From contig NZ_JAOQAH010000031.1 in the NCBI RefSeq assembly GCF_025963695.1, positions 1-64,000 on the forward strand: a DNA stretch of 64,000 bases, read 5' to 3'. Positions 1-9,434 of the stretch are shown one piece after another. Each line of letters begins with the position of its first letter. The stretch's first letter is position 1. The position numbers and the translations under genes were made by a program. The notes beneath the pieces are model-generated. The model worked only from the letters and a program-made list of their open reading frames with translations, did no database searches and was not told the origin of the DNA. Origin of the DNA: Segetibacter sp. (lineage in GTDB: Bacteria; Bacteroidota; Bacteroidia; Chitinophagales; Chitinophagaceae).

Positions 1-72
1 GCCTTGCTTTAATCAAGACAAAAATTTTAAGGCAGAGCAACAAAGAATGAATTTCTTTGACCTCCCTTTCCA

Positions 73-1611
73 TTATTTATCCCACCAAACACGAGTGTTC
101 AAATCATTTTTACCTTGCACCGCTATGGCAGCATTTAAATTGGTTGAATTGGTAATAATCTCGCTATCAGGGTAAGGCATCCGGCGAATAAAACTGCCTG
201 TAACATCTGCACTGGGGTAAGGATTTTTTTGTAATGCCGGATATCCACTTCGCCGGAAGTTAGCAAACAACTCAGAGCCGTTCATGAAAGTAGCAACCCA
301 GTATTGAGTATTGATCTGTTCAATTGCATTAGCAGGGTTAAGTGGATTAGCATCTAAATAAGCTTTGATTGCACTTTCACCTATTGCAGCACTTGCATCG
401 TATTCAACCATCTGCTCCATGTGGGCTCTTATACCTGATTGATATAATGCTGCTGCATCACCTGTTGCCCATCCCCGTACAACCGCCTCTGCTAAAAGCA
501 ATTGAGTTTGTGCATGTGTAACATGATACTCAGGTGCCGTTACCTTAAGAATGGTGTTTAAATTTACCTGTGAGTAATCATACAAACTTGCTACACCAAA
601 GGTTGAAAAAGTATTTTTTATAGACACATCGTCATAACCCATTGGCATACCAATTTGCAGGGCCGGATCGGTTGTTGTACGTGGGGGTGCTTGCTCTGCA
701 CCTGACTTTGCCCCAACATGCCTGTAAGCAATTGATTTAAGACGTGGATCATTATTATTTTTCAAAAAATCTACAAACGGCTTAGCTAAATAAAAATTAG
801 CTTTTTCACGCGCCGTCAAATGCACCGCTATCCAATTATTAAACAGCGAGGTATGGCGTAAAACAGAATTGTCTGCATTTGATTGCATTAACCCTCCGGC
901 AACAGCTTTTGCAACATACGTTTTGGCTACATCGGGGGCTACTTTTGTAAGTCGCATAGCTGCTCTCAGCAATAAAGAGTTCCCTAGTTTTTTCCATCTC
1001 AGAATATTTCCTCCATACAATATATCACCGGTAGAAGTAGCCTTGGCAGGATCAAGTGCTGCAGAAGCTTCATCCAGCTCTTTCAATATATCCTTGTAAA
1101 TTAATTCCTGTTTATCATACTTAGGTTGAATAATTTGAGAGGTAAAACCTTTGGATGCTTCAAAATAAGGAATGTCGCCGTATGTGTCTGTCAATATCAT
1201 AAATGAATAAGCTTTCCATATCCTTGCCTGGTTGTGTAAATTAGTACGGTTAGCATCGCCTCTTGTCTTTTCTAAAGCGTCAACATTTTGTTTTAAAACA
1301 TTGCGGTAGAAATTAGTCCATACGAGGCTTGAATTACCTGGATTAAAATTGTTGTAATTACCCCCCGAGAGTGAACTTCCAAAAGGCGTTATAATTTGCT
1401 GAACAATGCCAAAGTCATAACAAAGCATTTGCAGCGTTGCAAAATTGTCAGGGTAAGTCGTTTCTATTATTGCCCTGTTCATCACAAATTGGGCATCAAG
1501 AGTGGTAGGGTCAACTTTGTTAATGTTTAACTCATCGAATCCCTTATCGCAGCTTGCAAGCAAACTGATTGCAGCAAGCATTCCCAAAAAGTATGTTTTA
1601 ATATGTTGCAT
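73..1611 (-). CDS. SusD-like outer-membrane nutrient-binding lipoprotein (SusD_2 type)
   Basis: Surface lipoprotein expected to cap the SusC-type channel encoded immediately upstream and to help capture a glycan or sugar-acid ligand. The 512-residue protein opens with a lipoprotein signal peptide; the lipobox LLASC puts the lipidated cysteine at residue 21. It is followed by the FDELNINKVDPT stretch typical of the SusD/RagB family variant with the SusD_2 fold, and the rest is helix-rich as in tetratricopeptide-like SusD proteins. The gene lies 42 bp after the SusC gene, so the two are almost certainly co-transcribed. Only 72 bases remain beyond its stop and I see no convincing terminator there. 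The family is clear; the ligand is not readable from sequence. Confidence 0.93.
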   Translation of the reverse strand: MQHIKTYFLGMLAAISLLASCDKGFDELNINKVDPTTLDAQFVMNRAIIETTYPDNFATLQMLCYDFGIVQQIITPFGSSLSGGNYNNFNPGNSSLVWTNFYRNVLKQNVDALEKTRGDANRTNLHNQARIWKAYSFMILTDTYGDIPYFEASKGFTSQIIQPKYDKQELIYKDILKELDEASAALDPAKATSTGDILYGGNILRWKKLGNSLLLRAAMRLTKVAPDVAKTYVAKAVAGGLMQSNADNSVLRHTSLFNNWIAVHLTAREKANFYLAKPFVDFLKNNNDPRLKSIAYRHVGAKSGAEQAPPRTTTDPALQIGMPMGYDDVSIKNTFSTFGVASLYDYSQVNLNTILKVTAPEYHVTHAQTQLLLAEAVVRGWATGDAAALYQSGIRAHMEQMVEYDASAAIGESAIKAYLDANPLNPANAIEQINTQYWVATFMNGSELFANFRRSGYPALQKNPYPSADVTGSFIRRMPYPDSEIITNSTNLNAAIAVQGKNDLNTRVWWDK

Positions 1612-1653
1612 GATTTGGTTTTTTTATTAAGCTGTTACTATAATTTCAACAAA

Positions 1654-4600
1654 TTAAAATTTTACGTTTAGGTTTATGCCGATACTCCTTGTAGGAGGAA
1701 CGGCAGTCCAGAAATCAAGACCTGTCTCATTATCAGAAATATTAGCAATGTTTTCAGGATCCATATTTTCCGTCCATTTTTTTAGGATAGCTACATTGTT
1801 TGCAACTGCACTAAGTCTTAACCCTTTCACAAACTTAAATTTGCTCATATGCTTTGTAAAGTCGTAGCCCAAAGTAACCTGGCGCAGCTTCCAGAAACCC
1901 GAGTTGAAAACAAAGTCTTCATTTACACCCAGTACATTTGGCGTTTCGTAAAAGGGTTGCAGATCAGATTTGGTTACATTTTCCTTTCCGTCAGGATTAA
2001 CGCCCACTCCAATTACATATCCTTCTGCGCGGCCCACCAAAGTTCTTTTGTGTAATCCGTGACGTAAAGCATTCATGTTTGAACCTGCAATCATTTTAGC
2101 ACCTAACTTAAAATCAACCAGGGTAGTTAAAATCAGTCCTTTGTAATTTAATGTGTTAGTTATGCCGCCAAAATACTTTGGCAAAACATTGCCGACATAG
2201 GAGTCGAAATTGTTCCTAATAGGTCTTCCGGTACTTGCATCAAATACCTGTCTGCCCTGGGCATCTCTTTGGTACAAGAAAGTATACAATGCACCAATTG
2301 GTTTGCCAACAACCTGTTTTACGATCCGGCCTCCACCACCGCCGACTGATATTACCGTATCGGCTGGGGATAACCCCAATTGTAAAACTTTAGAAGTGTT
2401 ATAAGACACATTCGCACTCACATCCCATTTGAAAGAAGTTGTTCTAACCGGAGAGAAGGTTAGAAGCATTTCCAACCCTTTATTTATGCTGCGACCTACA
2501 TTAATCAGTTGATTGGTATATGAAGAGGCATCCGAAACCTGTGCAGCCAGTATCTGGTCTTTAGTAATTTTGCGGTAGTATGAAACATCTAATCCAACCC
2601 TGCTTTGAAACAATCTTAATTCAACTCCAAACTCAGCTTCTGATACTCTTAACGGCTTCAAATTAGGATTTGGAATTAGTGATGCATTAATGCCACCCAC
2701 TGGTATACTTTGTCCTGAAGGGTTAGGAAAAAGATTATTATTTACAGCATAATACAAAACATTGGAATAAGGAGCCACATTATCGTCACCTACTTCAGCA
2801 TAAGCCGCCCTGATTTTTGCATATGAAATCCATTCGGGCAAGTTATTAACTGCCTCCGACACAATAAAGCTGCCCGTTACCGACGGGTAAAAAATGCTTC
2901 TGTTTGCAGGGGCAAGTGTAGAGAACCAATCGTTACGCCCGGTAACATTTAAAAACAAGAAACTTTTATAAGAGAATTCAACTGCGCCATATAAAGAATT
3001 CACCTTTCTTTCAGCTTTGCTATAGAGCGGATCTTTTGCTCTTCCATTCATGATAGTATACAATCCCGGCTGAACAAAATCTTGTACACTCACGCTGTTG
3101 TATTCACTTCTGCGATACATTTGATTGCCACCCAAAGTTAGATCTACACCAAAATCACTGATTTTACGATTAGCCCCTAAAAGGAAGTCATAGTTTCTTT
3201 CTCTAAACCGTCGTACATCCTGGGTATAGGAACCATTTATAAACCCGGTAGGGGCTGCCGGAATAGGTGCATATCCATTAGGTATATTATAGTCCTGACC
3301 GCGGGTATACATATCTTGTGCAATCCGTCCCTGCAAATAGATCCAGCTATTAATTTGATACCTTAAAGCTATGTTTCCAATAAGCCTGTCTCTTGTTATA
3401 TTTTCAAAACGTTTATTTACTGAATAGTAGGGATTATTTCTTACTAAAAACCGTGACATCACAAATTCGTTACCATTAGGTAGTGTTTGATTTTCTTCCA
3501 TTGCATAAAAAGGCATCGAATTAGCTAAAGTGTACAATACCGTTGGCACTGCCATATCCTGGGTGTTTACCTGCGGAGGATTGGTATTTTGCTCGTTAGA
3601 ATAATTCGCATTGCCCTGCACTGACAATCCTTTTGCAATGTTTTGGGTAAACCCAAGATTAATTGATTTTCTATTGAACTTAGAATTGGGCATAATACCC
3701 CTATTATCTGTATTGGAGATTGAAAGACTAAAACCACCATTTTCTCCACCGTTTGAAAGTGTAATCGTATTGGTTAGATTTTTACCTGTTTTGTAAAATT
3801 TCTTATACCTGTTAAATACCGGCTCGTAAGGATAAGTTTTGCCATCAAATAAAACCTGGGTCATTCCCGGCTGAAACTTTTCTCCAAAACTCCACACCCC
3901 CGATTGTGGAAAAGCAGTTGTAGGCCGAACTCCTCTTTCTCCCTGCCCATATTCATATTGAAAATCTGTAAAATCTAATGGAATATCTTCTGTATAGTTA
4001 ATGTTATAATCAACCCCTATTCCCTTACCTGCACCCCTGGTTTTTGTAGTGATCATTACTACACCATCTTTCGCCCTTGATCCGTATAAAGCCGAGGCAG
4101 TAGCACCTTTTAAAACCGTCATTGATTCTATATCATCCGGATTAAGGCTGGAAAGACCATCTCCACCATCAGTACTGTTTACCTGGCCGCCCCTAAACCC
4201 GTTTCCTCCTCCTAAACCAAAGTTGGTATTATCCATCGGTACGCCGTTAATGACTATAAGCGGACTATTTACACTGCTGAAAGACGATTGCCCCCTGATA
4301 CGAATTTTGGCAGAGCCTGCAGGACCAGTTCCCATAGTAGAAATATTTACTCCGGCTAATTTACCTTGAAGGCCGCTAGCGACATTTGGTGTGCGGTTAG
4401 TTGAAATCTGATCAGCATTTACAGTTGCAGTTGCATATCCCAATCGTTTTGATTCTTTTCTAATGCCTAATGCTGTCACTACCACATCCTGAAGGTTTCG
4501 TGTATCAGTTAGCATTTTGACCTCAATTGAATTTCGTGAACCAACATTTACAGTTTGCTCAGCAAATCCAACAAAAGAAAATACCAAATTAGCGTTCCTG

Positions 4601-4794
4601 GGCGCGTTAATAGAAAAATTACCGCTTTCATTTGTAACGGTTCCCTGGTTTGTACCTCTGACAGTAACGTTTACCCCTGAAAGGTTTTCGTTATCTGGTC
4701 CGGTAACTTTACCGGTTATATTAATATTCTGAGAATACACATAACCATGGCAAAAAAACAATACCGAAAAGATTAGTTTTAAAATTTTTTTCAT
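1654..4794 (-). CDS. SusC/RagA-family TonB-linked outer-membrane transporter (pair 1)
   Basis: TonB-dependent channel for energised uptake across the outer membrane, partner of the SusD-like protein that follows. The 1046-residue product has a signal peptide (about residues 1-22) and an N-terminal carboxypeptidase-regulatory-like beta-sandwich (about 24-105, with GKVTGPDNENLSGVNVTVRG). Next come the plug domain, beginning near NLQDVVVTALGIRKE, and a long beta-barrel ending in phenylalanine (GINLNVKF), as expected for an outer-membrane barrel. Length matches the family. It follows the two exported enolase-superfamily genes with 83 bp between, which links it to sugar-acid use, although SusC specificity cannot be read from sequence. 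Confidence 0.95.
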   Translation of the reverse strand: MKKILKLIFSVLFFCHGYVYSQNINITGKVTGPDNENLSGVNVTVRGTNQGTVTNESGNFSINAPRNANLVFSFVGFAEQTVNVGSRNSIEVKMLTDTRNLQDVVVTALGIRKESKRLGYATATVNADQISTNRTPNVASGLQGKLAGVNISTMGTGPAGSAKIRIRGQSSFSSVNSPLIVINGVPMDNTNFGLGGGNGFRGGQVNSTDGGDGLSSLNPDDIESMTVLKGATASALYGSRAKDGVVMITTKTRGAGKGIGVDYNINYTEDIPLDFTDFQYEYGQGERGVRPTTAFPQSGVWSFGEKFQPGMTQVLFDGKTYPYEPVFNRYKKFYKTGKNLTNTITLSNGGENGGFSLSISNTDNRGIMPNSKFNRKSINLGFTQNIAKGLSVQGNANYSNEQNTNPPQVNTQDMAVPTVLYTLANSMPFYAMEENQTLPNGNEFVMSRFLVRNNPYYSVNKRFENITRDRLIGNIALRYQINSWIYLQGRIAQDMYTRGQDYNIPNGYAPIPAAPTGFINGSYTQDVRRFRERNYDFLLGANRKISDFGVDLTLGGNQMYRRSEYNSVSVQDFVQPGLYTIMNGRAKDPLYSKAERKVNSLYGAVEFSYKSFLFLNVTGRNDWFSTLAPANRSIFYPSVTGSFIVSEAVNNLPEWISYAKIRAAYAEVGDDNVAPYSNVLYYAVNNNLFPNPSGQSIPVGGINASLIPNPNLKPLRVSEAEFGVELRLFQSRVGLDVSYYRKITKDQILAAQVSDASSYTNQLINVGRSINKGLEMLLTFSPVRTTSFKWDVSANVSYNTSKVLQLGLSPADTVISVGGGGGRIVKQVVGKPIGALYTFLYQRDAQGRQVFDASTGRPIRNNFDSYVGNVLPKYFGGITNTLNYKGLILTTLVDFKLGAKMIAGSNMNALRHGLHKRTLVGRAEGYVIGVGVNPDGKENVTKSDLQPFYETPNVLGVNEDFVFNSGFWKLRQVTLGYDFTKHMSKFKFVKGLRLSAVANNVAILKKWTENMDPENIANISDNETGLDFWTAVPPTRSIGINLNVKF

Positions 4795-4877
4795 GGCAAT
4801 CGTATTTAGTAAAAAGGTTAAATGAGAGAGTATGGATAGTACAAATATTTCAAATAGCTAAAAGAGAAATGGCAGAT

Positions 4878-6137
4878 TTACCAATTATGGATAGCACCGT
4901 CGGGGCTTAACAAATAAGGATGAGGGAATTTGGTTTTAGTTGTTACCTCCATCACGAAATCTGCTTTTTTACGATCAAACTTCACTCCTAATCCAGGTGC
5001 AGGGTTAAGATACAATTTTCCATTTCTATACAGGAGATAGTCTTCGTTAAAGTAGGCGGGCTTCTCAATTTCCCCTCCCCCCAATTCCATCATACAACGG
5101 TTGGGAGAGCTTGAGCCTAAAGCATGTACAAGAGCCGCCGATGACAATGGACCCGTAAAGTGAGGGATCATACCCACATAGTGAGTTTCGGCCATTGAGC
5201 AGATCTTTTTAAATTCTGAAATCCCTCCGGTATTAGGCAGGGTTACACGTGTATAGTCTATCAGCCTGTTTTCGATTAATTCATTAATATCCCATCGATC
5301 GCCAAACTGTTCGCCTACTGCCACAGGCACTTTTGTCATCTGACGAACGGTTTTATAAACTCCCGGATTTTCAGATCTAACAATATCCTCCACAAAATAA
5401 GGTTCAAGCAATTCTAACGCGTTCGAAACTTTTATTCCCTCGGTTAAATCAAAACGTGTGTGTAAATCAATTGCCCATTTACCTCCGCCACCTACAGCCG
5501 CATCTATTCGCTTGCAGAACTCAATTGTTTTTTTCGCATTCTCGTAAAAGTCAAACCGTGCATCCCCATTTCCACCTGTAGGTCCAATCCGATAGCTTCG
5601 CAAACCGGCTTCAATGCAATCTCTTGCTCTTTGCTCCTCTGTAGTGGCCTTCGAAGCCCGAAAGCCTGTAGCATAACATTCCACATAGTCCCGCGTCGCT
5701 CCTCCCAGCAATTCGTAAACCGGCACATTTAAAGCCTTCCCTTTAATATCCCATAATGCCATTTCTATAGCTCCCAACGCATGCAACTTTTCCCGTCCCG
5801 GGGGATAAAACATACCCCTGTATAAGTATTGCCAAAGATGTTCAATTCTAAACGGGTCTTCACCAATAATCATCTGGGCACATTGTTCAATCATATCTTT
5901 CGATCCGCCTTCACCAATGCCTATAATACCACCGTCGGTTTCAATCTCAACTATGCCACGCGCCTGATTAAAAAGGGGTTTGTTATAACCGGGAGCAGCA
6001 TAATACCTGATTTTAGTTATTCTCATTTTTGATGCTGCTGTCCCGCTTATAGCTGCGCTGGCTTTAAGCAAAGGGCTTCCAACTAAGGCAGCAGTCGTTC
6101 CTACCATCGCCGATTTTATAAAATTTCTTCTTCTCAT
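4878..6137 (-). CDS. Enolase-superfamily (mandelate racemase/dehydratase-like) enzyme with twin-arginine-like leader
   Basis: Predicted Mg-dependent enzyme that abstracts the alpha proton of a sugar acid, probably a dehydratase, exact substrate unknown. The 419-residue protein has the N-terminal capping domain followed by the TIM barrel. Visible catalytic elements are AIDLHTRFD (metal Asp and a His two residues on), YFVEDI (metal Glu), AVGEQF (metal Glu) and MIPHFTGP (the general-base His), the order seen in galactonate dehydratase-type enzymes. The leader MRRRNFIKS plus an alanine-rich segment looks like a Tat signal, so it may act in the periplasm. I chose the ATG at 6137; a TTG nine bases upstream would add three residues. 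It is divergent from dgoD and may be a different activity, for example a racemase or cycloisomerase. Confidence 0.85.
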   Translation of the reverse strand: MRRRNFIKSAMVGTTAALVGSPLLKASAAISGTAASKMRITKIRYYAAPGYNKPLFNQARGIVEIETDGGIIGIGEGGSKDMIEQCAQMIIGEDPFRIEHLWQYLYRGMFYPPGREKLHALGAIEMALWDIKGKALNVPVYELLGGATRDYVECYATGFRASKATTEEQRARDCIEAGLRSYRIGPTGGNGDARFDFYENAKKTIEFCKRIDAAVGGGGKWAIDLHTRFDLTEGIKVSNALELLEPYFVEDIVRSENPGVYKTVRQMTKVPVAVGEQFGDRWDINELIENRLIDYTRVTLPNTGGISEFKKICSMAETHYVGMIPHFTGPLSSAALVHALGSSSPNRCMMELGGGEIEKPAYFNEDYLLYRNGKLYLNPAPGLGVKFDRKKADFVMEVTTKTKFPHPYLLSPDGAIHNW

Positions 6138-6445
6138 ATGGTACAAGCAGTTTAAAGAGTTGGCCTATTAATCGATTAAGTAAGAAATGTTCTTCTATTT
6201 TAAATAATGAGTAACTGGTTAATTTGCTAAATAAGAAGCTACTTACCTGATTTACTAACTAATAATAATTCTTCAGATAGAAGTGGTTTGAACATTCGCT
6301 ATAAATGTTAAAGTAAACTAAATCTTTTTTCTTAAATCTCCATCTTTTTAAGAAACTGGGCTGGCTGTTTCTTAGTAATTAGTGAAGTGAACAAAGAATT
6401 AAGATCTCATTACTCCTTCTAACGAGTTTCCTGGTAACCGCCCGG
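6138..6445. other. Intergenic gap between the two exported enolase-superfamily genes
   Basis: AT-rich stretch without a coding region, repeat copy or convincing terminator. It separates two genes on the same strand, so it may hold a promoter for the downstream enolase-SusC-SusD group, but I cannot point to a clear Bacteroidota promoter match. Confidence 0.5.
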
Positions 6446-7687
6446 CTACCAATCCACCACTGATCCGTCAAGAAAATTATAAGACTCCGGGTTTTTCCAA
6501 TCGTGACCAATCTTATCCTTTATCAGGTCTTCATCCAGTTCTATACCCAGACCAGGCCCTTGAGGAATAAGTACGGTACCATCTTTTTGTAGTTTAAATG
6601 GGGTTTTTAAATAACCTTCACCCAGCGACACCTGCTCCTGCACAAGAAAGTTTGGAATACTTGCTGCCAGCTGTAACCCCGCAGCAAGAGAAATGGGACC
6701 CATGGGGTTATGGGGAGCAATAGGAATATAATAAGCCTCCGCCATGCCTGCAATGATGCGCCCTTCGGTAATGCCGCCTGCATGGCAAAGATCGGGCTGT
6801 AAAATGCTGGCAGCTTTTTTTTCAAGCAATTCTCTAAACCCCCATTTTGTAAAAATTCGTTCGCCTGTTGCTATTGGCAAATGCGTTCCATGAGCAATAT
6901 CGGCCATCACGTCGGCATTTTGCGCCTGGCAAGGTTCCTCTATAAACATGGGCTGGTACCGTTCCAATTCTTTGATGACAACTTTCGCTGTTTGCGGCGA
7001 TATATTACCGTGAAAATCTATTCCTATATCCATGTCGGGTCCCGCAGCATCTCTTAGTGCAGCAAAGCTATCAACCGCGTGTTTTATAAACCTAGGGTTC
7101 TCTACTATATTGGCAGGATGTTCATGAGCTAAACCTGTTTTTATTACTGTATATCCTTCACTCTTTCTTTTTTTTATGTCATCAGGGGTGCTGGCGCGGC
7201 CATATACTCTTACCCGGTCGCGGGTTGGCCCTCCTAACAATTCGTAAGTAGGTACTCCCAGCAGTTTGCCTTTTATATCCCATAAAGCCTGATCGATACC
7301 ACTCAATGCGCTGGTAAGAATGGGGCCTCCACGGTAAAATGCATGACGATAAATAGCCTGCCAGTGGTGGATAACGTGCCTGGGATCTTTACCAATTAAA
7401 TAAGGTTCAACTTCATTAATAGCAGTCTGTACAGTTAATGCTCTGCCTTCTAGCAATGGTTCGCCAAGACCAAAGACACCAGCATCGGTGTGTATTTTAA
7501 GAAACAGCCAGCGGGGTTTAATTAGAAAAGTTTCCAGTCTTGTAATTCTCACTTCCTTTTTGTTAGGCACTTTTTCGGGAGAGGGGGCAGCATAAGATGA
7601 AACAGGCAAGGTAATGCCTGCGCCAATGATACCTAGAACAGACTCGATGGCTCGGCGCCGCGAAACAGGCGTTCTCGTTGATTCCAT
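6446..7687 (-). CDS. Enolase-superfamily dehydratase, galactonate dehydratase-like, with twin-arginine-like leader
   Basis: A DgoD-type enzyme predicted to dehydrate an aldonate to a 2-keto-3-deoxy acid. The 413-residue protein carries GIDFHGN (metal Asp and catalytic His), MFIEEPC (metal Glu), ATGERIF (metal Glu), DLCHAGG and APHNPMGP (general-base His). It keeps the [20 protein letters not shown] block close to that of the dgoD product encoded at 9435-10583. Unlike that protein it has about 45 extra N-terminal residues with SRRRAIES and a hydrophobic stretch, which looks like a Tat-type leader. It follows the ACS transporter gene after about 174 bp that include a degenerate repeat copy. The motifs support the dehydratase assignment; periplasmic location is inferred from the leader alone. 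Confidence 0.87.
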   Translation of the reverse strand: MESTRTPVSRRRAIESVLGIIGAGITLPVSSYAAPSPEKVPNKKEVRITRLETFLIKPRWLFLKIHTDAGVFGLGEPLLEGRALTVQTAINEVEPYLIGKDPRHVIHHWQAIYRHAFYRGGPILTSALSGIDQALWDIKGKLLGVPTYELLGGPTRDRVRVYGRASTPDDIKKRKSEGYTVIKTGLAHEHPANIVENPRFIKHAVDSFAALRDAAGPDMDIGIDFHGNISPQTAKVVIKELERYQPMFIEEPCQAQNADVMADIAHGTHLPIATGERIFTKWGFRELLEKKAASILQPDLCHAGGITEGRIIAGMAEAYYIPIAPHNPMGPISLAAGLQLAASIPNFLVQEQVSLGEGYLKTPFKLQKDGTVLIPQGPGLGIELDEDLIKDKIGHDWKNPESYNFLDGSVVDW

Positions 7688-7723
7688 TTTTTATGGTTTA
7701 TGGTTAGAAGATCCTTTTAAGAA

Positions 7724-7783
7724 AATTTTTATACAAGCCGCAGTATCTGGCAGAGTCATCGTTGCGTCGCAGTTCGTTCATCT
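7724..7783 (-). repeat. Dispersed A/B-box repeat, degenerate copy
   Basis: On the minus strand the core TGCGACGCAACGATG is intact while the leading GTACAAG is decayed. Box B (GCGGCTTGTATAAAAAT) follows about 20 bases later. It lies between the MFS transporter gene and the enolase gene at 6446. Confidence 0.65.
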
Positions 7784-7861
7784 GTAAACCGCCGCGCATC
7801 TTAAGTTTCTACTGCAAAAGCTCTACTCCATCCACTTTCCTTAAAACTCATCAAATCATAA

Positions 7862-9172
7862 CTAGCTTGAGCTATCACTAACTTCAATCCGTTCAACTTT
7901 ACCAACTAAAAAAATATAAGAACAGGCGCCAATACAAGCGAGAACGCCGACGAAAATAAGTGCAGGAGCAAAATTGCCACCGCTAACTAAAAAACCGATA
8001 ACGAGGGGAACAACTACAGAAGAAAGATTACCTATAAAGTTAAATACTCCACCGGTTAATCCAATTAAATGTTTTGGAGCCAGGGTTGAAACGAACACCC
8101 AGGAAATTGCAGCGAGTCCATTACCAAAAAAGGCAATAGTCATAAACAAAATAATAAGCGCGGTACTATCCACATAATTAGCACCAATAATCGAAATAGA
8201 TAAAATAAGCCCGACAATGATGGGAGTTTTACGGGCAACACTTACTGACACTTGTTTTTTAATTAAAAAGTCAGAAAGAAACCCTGAAAGTAAAACGCCT
8301 GCAAATGCGGCTAAAAACGGAAACGATGCTAAAAAGCCGGATTTTAAAAAATCAAGCCCCCGGTATTTAACGAGGTAAGTCGGAAACCAGGTAAGAAAAA
8401 ACCACATGGTAGAGGTTGCACAAAACTGGCCGATATAAATCCCCCATAATTTTCGATGAATAAACACTTCTCTAAGGTTAATCCATTTGATAGAAGTTTT
8501 TTGCTTGCTGTTGATAGCTGAACTGTTAATAACACCACCACCCTGTTGTATGTGATTAAGTTCTGCCTGGTTTACTTTTAGGTGTTCAAGCGGGTCGCGG
8601 TAAAAGAAGTACCAGACAAGTCCCCATACAATACCAAGGGCACCGGTTATGATAAAAAGACCCCGCCAGGTAAGAAAATGTTCTATTGTTGTAAGTACAG
8701 GAGTCAAAAAAGCAAGGCCTATAAACTGCCCTGACGTATAAGTAGCTATAGCAGAAGCCCTTTCCTTATCCGGAAACCAGGCAGTAACTACGCGATTGTT
8801 AATGGGAAATGATGGAGCCTCGAAAGCACCCGTTGCAAGACGAAGACTAAACAACATGCCGAAGCCTTTTACAAACCCCTGCAACAATGTAACGGCGGAC
8901 CAGGCAATAAGGCAAAGCGCATACAAAACTCTTGGTTTGATCCGATCCACCAATACTCCACCGGGAATTTGAAGTGCAGCATAAGTCCAGCCAAAGGCGG
9001 AGAAAATAAGACCTAGCTGTACGGGGGTTAATTGCAAGTCTTTGGAAATGGCGGCTGCTGCAACAGAAATATTACTGCGGTCCATGTAATTAATGATGAC
9101 GTTGCCAAACACCAGAGCGAGCATTCCAAATCGAACGCGGGTTGATTTTGATGCAGCTAGCTGTTTTTCCAT
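7862..9172 (-). CDS. MFS transporter, ACS family (aldonate/hexuronate type)
   Basis: Inner-membrane proton-coupled importer, most likely for an aldonate or uronate. The 436-residue protein shows about 12 hydrophobic segments. Features typical of the anion:cation symporter group are NYMDRSNISVAAA in helix 1, GGVLVDRIKPR in the loop after helix 2, and the GAFEAPSFPINNRVV block seen in DgoT/ExuT-like proteins. It sits between dgoD and a second DgoD-like gene, which makes a galactonate-like substrate the simplest guess. A structured non-coding element lies 57-114 bases upstream of its start and could control it. A second ACS transporter is encoded at 25646. Confidence 0.9.
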   Translation of the reverse strand: MEKQLAASKSTRVRFGMLALVFGNVIINYMDRSNISVAAAAISKDLQLTPVQLGLIFSAFGWTYAALQIPGGVLVDRIKPRVLYALCLIAWSAVTLLQGFVKGFGMLFSLRLATGAFEAPSFPINNRVVTAWFPDKERASAIATYTSGQFIGLAFLTPVLTTIEHFLTWRGLFIITGALGIVWGLVWYFFYRDPLEHLKVNQAELNHIQQGGGVINSSAINSKQKTSIKWINLREVFIHRKLWGIYIGQFCATSTMWFFLTWFPTYLVKYRGLDFLKSGFLASFPFLAAFAGVLLSGFLSDFLIKKQVSVSVARKTPIIVGLILSISIIGANYVDSTALIILFMTIAFFGNGLAAISWVFVSTLAPKHLIGLTGGVFNFIGNLSSVVVPLVIGFLVSGGNFAPALIFVGVLACIGACSYIFLVGKVERIEVSDSSS

Positions 9173-9229
9173 GGCAATTAATCTACTTAAAATCGATAAA
9201 AAAGCTTTTTTGCAGAATATTGAGAAAAA

Positions 9230-9286
9230 GGACGGCGTAGACCTAAGTCTGTAATCGGCCTAAAAGCCGGATAAAATGGGCCGTCC
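9230..9286 (-). promoter_or_regulatory. Three-way-junction-like structured element ahead of the MFS gene (terminator or cis-regulatory RNA)
   Basis: A perfect 7-bp outer stem (GGACGGC at 9230-9236 with GCCGTCC at 9280-9286) encloses two small hairpins. One is AGAC/GTCT with loop CTAA at 9239-9250. The other is CGGC/GCCG at 9256-9269, extended by two A-T pairs past a bulged G. Read on the minus strand the outer stem is followed directly by TTTTT, as in an intrinsic terminator. It lies after dgoD and before the transporter start at 9172, so it could end dgoD transcripts or modulate read-through into the transporter. The structure was worked out by eye; function is inferred. Confidence 0.5.
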
Positions 9287-9300
9287 ACTTTTTTGTTGGC

Positions 9301-9360
9301 GTACAAGTGTGCGACGCAACGATGCTGCTGTATCTTCCCATAGGTGGTAACCAAAAAAAA
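9301..9360 (+). repeat. Dispersed A/B-box repeat, well-preserved copy
   Basis: Box A at 9301 reads GTACAAG then TGTGCGACGCAACGATG (C/G form of the dyad). Box B GGTGGTAACCAAAAAAAA ends the element. It is preceded by TTTTTTGTTG, which also precedes the copy at 23131. It lies in the dgoD-to-transporter gap beside the structured element at 9230-9286. Confidence 0.85.
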
Positions 9361-9434
9361 TCGTCTTCCTTAATACGGTTAAAGCTAATAAAGGCGGCTC
9401 ACCAACATCTGTTCGTTTATGGTAAACTTCGGTA

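Noticed and set aside
6128-6150. GTACAAG at the start of the enolase gene at 4878
   Set aside because: Only the first seven bases match; no dyad and no box B follow.
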